The notes under the pieces: model-generated | Databases searched by the model: none | Seen by the model: the letters and a program-made list of their open reading frames with translations, nothing else | What the model was told of the DNA's origin: nothing | Assembly: GCA_019614645.1 (NCBI GenBank) | Contig: JABWDB010000014.1 | Span: 2,604,001 to 2,668,000, forward strand | Length of the DNA: 64,000 nt | Direction of reading: 5' to 3' | Origin: Stratiolaelaps scimitus | Lineage: Eukaryota; Arthropoda; Arachnida; Mesostigmata; Laelapidae | Translations under genes and position numbers: made by a program | In this document: one piece after another, positions 51,129 to 60,401 of the stretch | How positions within the stretch are numbered: the stretch's first letter is position 1 | Layout of the letters: every line of letters starts with the position of its first letter

Positions 51129-51874
51129 AATAATTGGAAGGAAAGCCGGGAAGAGAGGTAGTGAGTGCGACAGGGGACTACTAGAAGGAACGTATAATAT
51201 CGGAATAAGGTCAAGAATAATGAGGGATATTATGGTCGCTCACTGCAGCGCACCGCTCAGATCAGCAGCGTCACCTTTGCGGGTGACATCGTGCTCAAAG
51301 CCAGATACCACCATCGCTAGTTTTTCTTTTCTCGAGCGGCCTCTTCCCTCTTCTTTCGAACTCGTCAGAGCTGAAATGGATATCCGAGTCGTATGGAACA
51401 GTGCACAGTGCGCGAACTGCGGTCGGACAACGGTGTACAACTGTTCTATGTAGCCCAGCAGAGGCGATAGCCCTGCGCGACGCTTGTCAGCCTTATGCCA
51501 TCGGCTGGTCCATGCCCCGGAACCTTCGTGAATAATTGAATGTGCTCTCACGGACCGGGGGGGGGTAGAGACTACGTCAGCGAGAAGATGTGGCTCGCAT
51601 ATGCCTCAGCGAGTATTGACATGCAAAATTGTAATTCTAAATATAACGGATAGATGGAAGTTTATTTATCTCGCTTGTCGTTGCTGGTCTACGTGCGTGC
51701 CTTATCGTACAGTATTTGGGGTCCGTGCGATCATCGGAGCGATGAGGACGCTTGTGAGGATGTTGTCGTTGTTGTGCCCGCAAAAATTCTCATTGATCAC
51801 ATGCAGCTTTGTAATCTACGATTCGTATAAAGCCAGATATGGGTGCGGGGCGGGAATGTTGCTCCTGACGAAAC

Positions 51875-51928
51875 CGTTGCATTTCAAGGTGAGAAATCAT
51901 TTCAAAGAACACCTTGAAATAGGCAATG
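51875..51928. ncRNA. Hairpin of pre-miRNA-like size (candidate only)
   Basis: ATTTCAAGGTG (51881-51891) pairs perfectly with CACCTTGAAAT (51910-51920) across an 18-nt loop. Six further pairs (CGTTGC 51875-51880 with GCAATG 51923-51928, one G-U) form after a 2-nt bulge. The 54-nt hairpin resembles a small-RNA precursor in size, but neither arm matches a conserved microRNA that I know, and such hairpins also occur by chance. Confidence 0.25.
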
Positions 51929-53270
51929 TGTCATTCTCTGTACAATGCATGTGAAGGAACAAACGCTTTATGGTTCGTCATGTCTTACGTGACAACATTG
52001 TGTTTTACTGTTTATGTCCTGTTAGTGTTTTCTGGTTCTGGAGATAGATCTGGGGCTGCACGTCAACTTGTAAGCGAAGAGAATTGTGTGGCGAGAGATG
52101 ACAAGTCCCACGTGATAGAAGGACATGTACCTGTATCGGCATAACAACGTAATGATTTCAGGAAAAAAAACGAGACCAGCAATGGTTTTTACGATCCAAT
52201 TCTTTTAGATCCATCTCCAGCTAAGTCAACAATGCTTTTCATATATTTATCAACTGTAGGTGTTAGTAAATGATAGAGAATTTCATTTATTGTTCGGATT
52301 CGATTTTCTGTTAAAGCAATAAGAAGCACTGATATATCCAGCTGAGGCTTCAGATTTTATCATTAAAGCTGGCAAGTGAAGTCCTCCTCTACCTCAGAGT
52401 AGTACCAATGATCTCTCAGCGACGTGTCGCTATTCAGCCTTCCTATATATTAATAGAATACGGAAGAACTTTTAGAACAAGTTCACAGATTTTCCATTCC
52501 CTGATTTCTGTAGTATCCTTGTTTCAAAACCCAGCTATCGTAACGGCATTCGAGATGATAATCACGTCCTTGATGCCATACAAAATGAAAATAAGACATT
52601 TCAAACGGGCAACACCGAATTAGTAGCAATTTTATTGAGGCTCCATATCATCGCCATTCCATGTCATGTCCCCCAACGACTTTCTGTCTGTCTGTCGCCA
52701 TGCAGCAGAATCACTCAGCCACAACAATCAAATTATAACCACTCGTAGAAGAATTGAAATAAGAGCAAATTTATTTGAATTCCGTGTTATGGCCTCGAGC
52801 CCCACTCCCGCTGCTTTAGCGTTGCATGTTTTATTGGCTGCGGTGCCCTATTGCGACGGCTGTACATTTGGTCGCCTGGCACAGTAGCGAGGCCACATAA
52901 ATATTCTAGTAACGTGGTGGGGGATCCGGGAACAGGACTACAGCCGCTAGGCAGCGGCAGCAGCCGTGGCGGCACTTCGTGCCCCGACGCGCTACCCCCG
53001 AGGGCATCGCAGACCGAACTGGGCGTCTGTGCCTACTACGGGGGAGAAGGGCGGGGGGGGGGGGCTCTCTGTAGCATTTCCTTCTGCGCGCCCCATTCAC
53101 GTATTGCGCAGCGGCTGCTCCCGCTGCCTCCACTGCGGCCGCAATCGCCGCTCCTGCCAACCTAACGACGACCTCTATATAGTCTGGGGAGTCAACTGCA
53201 GTGTCGTTGCTTGCAGCAGCAGCGGTGGTGCTGGCGACAGCGGCGGAGGTGGCTGTTGTTCAGTATGCGT

Positions 53271-53290
53271 TTGTCTGTCTGTCTGTCTGC
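53271..53290. repeat. (GTCT)n microsatellite
   Basis: Four GTCT units. Confidence 0.85.
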
Positions 53291-53464
53291 GTGCCTTGCC
53301 CTGCCGACGACGCGGTTGAACCGCTTTATATTGCGCGTTGATCATATGCAGAATAGGATAGCAGCGTGCAAGTAGCTAGCTGTCTCGCGGCCGTGAATAT
53401 GACGGCGGTGGTGCCGGCTGCTGTGGTCCAACACCATACAGTAGTAGAAGTAGTAGTACTTTTA

Positions 53465-53523
53465 TACATATATACACACAGACGCACGCAAGCACACACA
53501 CACACACCACAGAGACACACACA
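53465..53523. repeat. Imperfect (CA)n microsatellite
   Basis: CA-rich for nearly 60 bp with GACG, GCAAG and AGAG interruptions. Confidence 0.85.
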
Positions 53524-54045
53524 ATAGTCAATGTATCTCGCGCTTCCCATACACCCGGTGGCTCGATCCCCGCTCCTCAGCCCGCTAGGCCCGCCAGCCC
53601 CGGACTATCCACTGTACAATTTTCCCGTCGGCATCCAACACCCCCAATCCTAGCGTTCAGCTCCTCTCTCCCCTCATGGCTGCTTGCGCTGACTTCGGTC
53701 CCGAAGCAAAGTTCCTTGAATCGAATCCAATCGGCGCTCGCTGTGCGTGTGTGCGTGCCAAATGCGTGCATGCATGTCTACGTTGCCAGCAGCGCTGTGA
53801 CTCAGCGGAGTCCATAAATGCTCTTGGAATGGATCAGCCCCGCGGCCATGGAGTCGGGTCCTTCGGTTGGTCGCTCGCCGGCTTGCCCAGAGACCCCCGT
53901 CTTCAAGTCGCCTCAACATTGGCTGTGGTACGTCGCTCGTTCGCTAGCCCGCTAGCAGAGCTGGTCCGCTTTGTAAGCGACCCCAGCCAGCGTCGGAAGG
54001 CCGCCTGACAGGGTCGGACCGACAGACGCCCTGCAGGCTCGTGGC

Positions 54046-54064
54046 CGGCGGCGGCGGCGGCGGC
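54046..54064. repeat. (CGG)n microsatellite
   Basis: Six CGG units, giving the poly-Ala stretch of a minus-strand open frame. Confidence 0.88.
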
Positions 54065-54640
54065 AACGCACGACGGCCAACGGCCTGCAGACGTCGAACC
54101 AATAATAAAATCTCCTAACATCGTAAAGCCCATAAAGAAGTGAAGGGAAGGCGCGAGCAGGCCGCCTTGGCCGGTCTGTTTCTCCAACCAGACCTCAGGG
54201 CTACTACCACTGTCTCCCAACAGCGGCGGCGGCCGCGGCGTGCGTGGAAACACCCACTGCCAATACTGTGCACCAGGGGGAACTTCAACTACACTGCATG
54301 AAGCTATTCTTTCTGTATCTCGCTTTCTCGCCTTGTGTTTGCTGTTTTCTTCACAGGCCGCCAACCGGCGACTACTCACTACCACGGCTACTAGGGCTAC
54401 TGTTATCGGCTGGGCACACACTGAGTGTGCCCCCGCTGGCGTCGCCACTGGAGTCAAGCAGGACCAAACAGAGTAGGAAAGGAAACATGAAGAGAAGAAG
54501 AAATTTATAATGGTGTGTGGGTGAGCGTCGCGCCAATGCTGTGTGTGTTTCACTGCAGCTCGAGTTGCGTCTGCGTGTCTTGTCGGGCTGCGAGCGAAGC
54601 TGCGATCAAACGACCAACCGAGCTCTTTGTGTATCGGGAT

Positions 54641-54666
54641 GTCTCTCTCCCTCTCTCTCTCTCTCC
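54641..54666. repeat. (CT)n microsatellite
   Basis: CT repeat with one CC interruption. Confidence 0.9.
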
Positions 54667-55615
54667 CTTTCCAGCGCGCTGCCTGCCAGACTATAAAATA
54701 TCACTTAATCCTCGCTTTATACCATAGACTAATAATACCAGTAAAAGCAATAATAATGAATACGGCTAGAAAAGGCGGCGCTGATGCCCACGCTGCCGAC
54801 GGTGCTGCTGCGGCTGCTGCTGGTTATGCGTTTCTCTTTTTTGTGTTATAAGGTTGTTATATGCAATACGGCTGGACTTGAGACTCCTCCTGTGAGGAAA
54901 TAGCTAGATAGCTATCTGAGACAAGGCATGGATGGATGGGTGGACCAAGCGAAGCATAGGGTCCGGCACTCTAGTTGACGGCGCGGTTCGACATCGGGAC
55001 GTCGGCATGTTCGCCGTTCGCCATTACCCCCTCATCTTCTTGTTCCTCTCGTATAAAATAAGAGAACACTAACCTGCCCTAATTACATTTAACTGAGGTT
55101 CGACACCCAACACAACTAGAGTCGAATGAGCTGGCAGCTCAGTTAAGGTCGCCCTTTGCGTTCGACATTAGCCAGCGGGGGGGCGTGGGGTCCTCGGAAG
55201 GGGTGGTAAAGAGGATAAATCGAAAAAGAGGAACAAATATATCTAGATATATAACATTACTTCTAACGGAGGACGTTCACAGATTATGAGACGGGAACAG
55301 AACATAGAAGACCCGGTCGTTCATTGCCGCCTTCACACTGCCTCGGTACAACGTTAACCGAGCCCTTCGCGCCACGGCCAGACATCCCACCAGTCATATC
55401 ATACATACGTCTTTATAGCTTCTCTTCTTCTTAGCGGAGACGCTCAAGCATCGAGGTCCACTGGATAGTGGAACTAAGAAGAAAACGGTTGATGGTGAGA
55501 AGGACGATCACAGGGAGAGGCGGTATGAGGGTTACAATTTTATAACGGGTTTCGATCGCGTAAAAGATAGGATAATCAGTCTCATGGTGTAGCTATTTTA
55601 ATACCCAACGCAGCC

Positions 55616-55647
55616 ATAATAATAATAATAATAACAATAATAATAAA
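55616..55647. repeat. (AAT)n microsatellite
   Basis: Ten AAT/ATA units with one AAC. Confidence 0.9.
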
Positions 55648-56024
55648 TCGTAAGATTAACAATATCCGTTTTCCAAGGGGAACTTGGTTGTGGCGTCGTG
55701 GGAATGCGCAGGAACTAGCTTGGCCAATTATTGAATCTTATTATAGGTTGTCCCGTGGTTCCAAGGGATTATATCTTATCCGATACTATACAGCGAGTTG
55801 CGCCGACGCTACCGACGGCGGCTTTATGAATTTTGATGAGGTTTTATTTGTGGGCCTGAGTAAATAAGCAAACTCTATGGAAAGAACGCAATCAAACAGA
55901 TAAATTGGTTTCGTGTATATGCAATATCGAAGAAATGGCAGAGCGATGACTATTTGAGCCGCTATTTAGACAAAGGTTGAGAATTGGTAAATTATTCAAA
56001 TACAGAGTTGATCTAATAAGTTTT

Positions 56025-56051
56025 ATTATATATATATATATATATATATAT
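56025..56051. repeat. (TA)n microsatellite
   Basis: TTTAT followed by pure TA for about 22 bp. Confidence 0.92.
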
Positions 56052-57794
56052 TTGCCCTGAAAAATTTGCGCTGTGGAAGACGCTTATTTGGGGTAATTCA
56101 ATCAGCGTAACTTGCTAAGCGCAACTAGATCACAGAATTACTGAAACAATCCACTGAGACAGTTGAAGCCGGACAATGAGATTATGTCATCAAGGTAACG
56201 GGATAGAAGAGAACAATGCAATGGCTATTATATAGCTTGTTCCTTTCCGAAGCTTTTTTAGTTTATATCTGAACTTCGTTTTATGCATTATATTATATGT
56301 ACGTCAGAGTAAATTATAGTTAGTTATTTCGAGTTTTTTCAAGCAGATACGCCCCCCGAGTCTTGATTTAGCAAACTATGCTAATTACTTGGGTTCAGGC
56401 CTAAACCGATCAGGTCTGAATCCAATTAAGTGAGATTGCGAATAGTAGCAGGACATCATTGGGCGCTGTACGATGCTCGTATAGTATGGATCATATCTGG
56501 ACATAAATGAAGAAGTACTCATATATATTAATGTAAAGTAATGATTGAGCTTTTATGAGCAATTATTCTGATTGATTATTCCATCATTGTAAAGGGGATC
56601 TTACAATTATATGCAACGTCAATCAAATTCAGAATTGTGGTGTATCATGACGGAACAGCAGTGCCTACAATGCTAAAATTGTATTAAGGCAGATCGTTGC
56701 ATTATAGAGTGGGTAATAACTCCCAATAGTATTAATAACAGAAAAAGTTCGATATAGGATTCGATATATAATATATAAACACACTACACGCGAGATGTAC
56801 AGAATGACAGAATGAGAATACCGCAAATAAAATTTTGATGGTTCAAGACCTCGAGCATCCCTTCGACGTGCTGAAATAAGTTATGGTGATTTTATGATAG
56901 AAATCACATATTTCTCCTGGACAACATATGCAAGGCCGTACGAGCTGATTAATATACGAGAGCATTATTCAAATAGTTCATCCCGCCACCTCATATAAGC
57001 TCCTGTATAATATATGCATTCTGAAATTCGAATCGTACTAACCGATGAGATCGATAACAGAACCGCGTCATCCATATAATGATGAAAGGCGTCATAGACG
57101 ATTGCAAATATCGATGCAGTTTAACGGCTGCTGGACAGCTCGGAGCATCCATTCGTTTAATGGCCAACTGTTCGCGGGCCTGTATAATATTCTGCCGCTG
57201 AGGGGAGTCTTCTGCATAGCTTCACTTAATGGTTCGTCATCAGTGGCTGACGTTAGTTCATCTGCATTCGCTTCGACCCTGCGATGGCCTCTTCTCCGTA
57301 TTCCGCCAATATCCTGAATCGCCTGTCTTGGCCAACATCGGCGAGTTGGGGGTCGTTTATCCGCCTCCCGCTAGAGCTTGAAACTGTGACATCCTCCTTC
57401 CGCCACTCGAGAAGTGAATCTGTCTATTGTTACTGATCACCCTTATCCTGCTCACATTAGTCGCAATTGCCGACGAAGCAGTCGTCCGTAGCCAGCGACG
57501 ATTTTAGATTTGAGTGGCCCTTATCCGAAAGACAAACAGAAACTTTGTCCAATTCACTCGTCGCCTCGAAGCCGAAATCGTAGCAGGCCGCTGCCAGCGG
57601 CGCTAACGCACGATAGGTTAGGTTCAAATACCGTCTTGCTGGCCCTCGCCCTTGCCGAGGCGAAATTCAGGCCGAATTCGAAACTTGGAGGGAAATCTTA
57701 GTGAGGCCTCTAAGTGCAAAATGTGCTGGACCGTATAATGAAATTTCACAGAAGCCGACTCCCGAATTCTCGGCCCCTCGAAGATACTAGCGTT

Positions 57795-57818
57795 CCTCTC
57801 TCTCTCTCTCGCGCGCGC
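57795..57818. repeat. Compound (CT)n-(CG)n microsatellite
   Basis: Eight CT units and four CG units in direct continuation. Confidence 0.9.
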
Positions 57819-58550
57819 TATCTTTCTCCCATCTCTCCTCGAGAGCAAACGGTCTCCATTTTAGTCAAGAGCTTTTGTGAAATCTTATTATTGCTGTCAT
57901 GTTGCCGTTTTGCATGCCCAATTCGCTGCGAGGGTCAGTCAGTTTTCGGAATGGCAACAAAAAATTCAGATTGTGCTGAATTCAACGAGAAAAAATGTGA
58001 GGGTGAAATTTTCTCGATGCGTCAGTTTCAACGTTCTTTTGTCCCTGCTTGGTTTGAAATTGTGAAAATCTGTTTGAATCGTTTGATACGAAACGCGCCA
58101 GTCTATTTTGATAACTCACCATTCATGAGTTGGTGGTTGCCTGTACGCGTTGACGTGACGGGATGCTGTACATCAAAGCACATTCCGTTATGATAAGCCA
58201 CGACACAATCTAGATTTGGGGTCTGGGAGTTAGTAGCTAACAGATACGGCCTCAAAATTAGCTTACTGAACGGTTCGCTTTAGGTTACCGTTCATCATCA
58301 TCATTATCCTGGGATGCAACATGAGTTCATTACGACTACAAACTTAGGGAGCTCGGAAGGACCCTGTTGCTTAGAGGCCTGCCTCTTCTCCGATCAGGAT
58401 ACGTTACAACCGAGACGCATGATCACATCGGCGATGGTTGCTTGGATTCTCAATATCGCATACAAATTTGCTGTTTAAGCAGCCCACTACAGACTTCAGT
58501 TACCCAGCGATATCATGCTCACAATAGTGGCCTTCTACTCTGTTAGACGC

Positions 58551-58560
58551 CAACTGATTC
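58551..58560. repeat. SINE target-site duplication, left copy
   Basis: CAACTGATTC, identical to 58704-58713. It lies directly 5' of the tRNA-like head. Confidence 0.78.
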
Positions 58561-58703
58561 AAGCGGGATGGTATGGCGGTAGGCACTTGGAACCCCAGCG
58601 TCTCCGGTTCGAATCCCGCAGGAGACATGTGCATTGGAGTAATACGAGCATTGCTCCGACCTGTTGGGTCAAAGCAACAACGCCTCCAGTGTGCAGAAGA
58701 CAT
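58561..58703 (+). mobile_element. tRNA-derived SINE, 143 bp, with perfect 10-bp TSD
   Basis: The head begins AAGCGGGATGGTATGGCGG. It contains an A-box-like stretch (58574-58584) and an exact B-box consensus GGTTCGAATCC (58606-58616). GCGGGAT (58563-58569) is complementary to ATCCCGC (58613-58619), as if acceptor-like pairing were kept in a shortened, 56-nt tRNA-like module. An unrelated body follows to about 58703. CAACTGATTC occurs on both flanks. Body and tail differ from those of the SINE at 26.4 kb, so this is a separate family or a much diverged one. No poly(A) tail is present. Confidence 0.78.
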
Positions 58704-58713
58704 CAACTGATTC
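58704..58713. repeat. SINE target-site duplication, right copy
   Basis: CAACTGATTC directly after the presumed 3' end of the 143-bp SINE. Confidence 0.78.
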
Positions 58714-60287
58714 TCAATCGCTGGCTGCGGTATGGGCTTCCCAAGCAACGTCTATCAAATGAAATTCAACATCCGCTTAATTCACCTCTGTCAGATTTGT
58801 GACCGACCGCTTTGATGCTGGGACATGCTCGTCAGCGGGCAGCGGCCGCAGCTCAATTTGTCGATTGGTGAGCGGGTTTGGTTTAGCGTTGTAATCTCCA
58901 GAGTGTCTGCCTTCATGCCCTCCTCGGTCCATCTGCCAAAGTGCATAGTCATGTTGAAGTCGTCAGCACAAATCCAGCGTGAGTAGTGTATCCAACGGGG
59001 AGGTAAACTAGCTGAGATTAGCCGGTTGGAGAGACACTCGCGCGACAGCCACACTGCGGGTCGACTAACATCTGCGTGGTTTGAGACCGGCCCGTTGACT
59101 AGGCCAGCGTTTATCAGCCGAATCGTAGTCCCAACACACGGTCTCAGCTGACCGCTGTGGCTCAGCTGATTAGCAGCCTATCGGCAACGGCGTTTTGCGA
59201 CTATTGGAAGACGTTTGCATGCCATGGCCGCTATGTATAACCGTCACATATGAGGGGATCCGAGCGAAATAACAGGCAACTGTTTTCAATGTTCTCATCG
59301 CAGAGACGCGACACTACCGAAATTTCATGATGGATATACAAGCAAAGGCATAAAGCGCTATCCCAGAGCTGGACGGTATCAATGGGTGCGCTAACTATTA
59401 TATCTATCTTGGTGTGGTTAATTCTTGCTTACAGCCGAAGGCTTTGCACATGGAGAGAGCGAGGGAGAGAGAGAAAGTGAACTTCTGTGATTCGGCCATT
59501 ATTACTCGTCATGAAAGAGGTGATTGGAGCCGATCTTTAAGTACTAATCGATGGTGTAACGTCGATGGGGAACCTACTATGCTATGTATATATTATATCC
59601 TATATTTAATATCCGTTTGGCTTGAAATCAAGTAACAAAATAATGCGTGTTTATCCAGTAGAATTGTTGGTGTTGCACCACAAACGAGTCAAGAACAGGT
59701 TCATTATGAGTAAACTGTTCAGGGTATTACACATACGGTTGATTCAATTCAAAGCAGCCGCAAAGTTAGCCGAGTGTCCGTGTGAAATGAAAGCTGCTCA
59801 AAATCGGCTTGGGTTTGACAGCGGAAGTCGGGGGGCCCGAACTAAAAACACCGGACATTATAAAGATCACTACGTCCAGTTTACATATTGAAGAACCGGT
59901 ACAAAAAACAAATGATGAAATAGTGCAGTGCCCGTAAAGGCGCTATATAAAAATTGGAAAACTTTGAACTCCTATAATCTTCAATCGCTATCCGGTTTTG
60001 GTAACTGCCTAACGAACTGCGCGACATATAGCCCGCAGCTATATTCAGGGCAGAATCGTTTGTATTTTTAGATACTTCTGCAGTTTGCTATTATGTAGAA
60101 AACGGTGTCGAAGCTTTGGGGGGAGCCAATACGCCTTGGCCCATGGAATCCAGCATACGACAGTAATCTGGCTTTATAATTAAAATAAATTAGATGAAGC
60201 AGAGACCTTGTGCTGATAGGTTGATTGACCTATCGGAAACGTGCCAAGAGCACAACAACATATTTCACAACAACTCTAAAGCAGACA
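58714..60287. other. Stretch between SINE and LINE
   Basis: TGGCTCAGCTG at about 59157-59167 is a perfect A-box match but has no B box. No gene was recognised. Confidence 0.5.
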
Positions 60288-60301
60288 GGTTCGTATTGCG
60301 A
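60288..60301 (+). repeat. Target-site duplication, left copy (LINE)
   Basis: GGTTCGTATTGCGA is repeated without mismatch directly after the A16 tail at 63447-63460. The base before it is A in both copies, but on the right that A belongs to the tail, so 14 bp is the secure length. Confidence 0.95.
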
Positions 60302-60302
60302 C

Positions 60303-60401
60303 AAGGATGGATTCACCACGCCACGAGTGTCGGCTCGTTGCCCAAGCAATGACGGCAGCGAAAGTGGCGGGGTCCCCCTCCCTCACCCTAAAAATGATTA
60401 A
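60303..60401 (+). pseudogene. C-terminal tail of LINE ORF1 (truncated)
   Basis: In the frame offset from ORF2, 32 codons are open from the insertion boundary to a TAA at 60399-60401. The stop lies inside the sequence ATGATTAA, whose ATG (60394) is the likely true ORF2 start. In R1-clade elements ORF1 encodes a gag-like RNA-binding protein that ends close to, or overlaps, the start of ORF2, so this open stretch is most simply the tail of ORF1 left after 5' truncation. No zinc knuckle is left in this short piece apart from one cysteine. The identity is inferred from position and overlap, not from residue-level similarity. Confidence 0.6.

Larger units (their letters stand above)
47892..58550. 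other. Gene-free stretch, GC-rich at 49.0-50.6 and 52.7-54.9 kb
   Basis: The GC-rich blocks hold C16, G16, CAG, CGG and CA tracts. The longest unexplained frame of the window (216 codons, minus, 53903-54553) lies here, but it is Ala/Arg/Ser-biased and partly (CGG)n-derived. 54.9-58.5 kb is AT-rich, with (AAT)n and (TA)n tracts, and nothing was recognised. Confidence 0.5.

Noticed and set aside
53555..53575. B-box-like GGCTCGATCCCC
   Set aside because: No A box at the right distance upstream and a CA-repeat directly before it.
53903..54553. 216-codon open frame on the minus strand, the longest outside the LINEs
   Set aside because: It lies in a GC-rich island where stop codons are rare, is partly derived from (CGG)n, is rich in Ala/Arg/Ser/Pro, and shows no domain or signal that I recognise.
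57714..58193. 159-codon plus-strand frame
   Set aside because: It starts in (CT)n/(CG)n sequence and shows no recognisable domain; chance openness is sufficient.
59150..59230. Possible tRNA gene (TGGCTCAGCTG A box)
   Set aside because: No B box and no acceptor pairing.
60288..60301. Insertion into 28S rDNA, as expected for R1 itself
   Set aside because: The 14-bp target and the flanks are not rDNA; only the clade, not the site, is R1-like.
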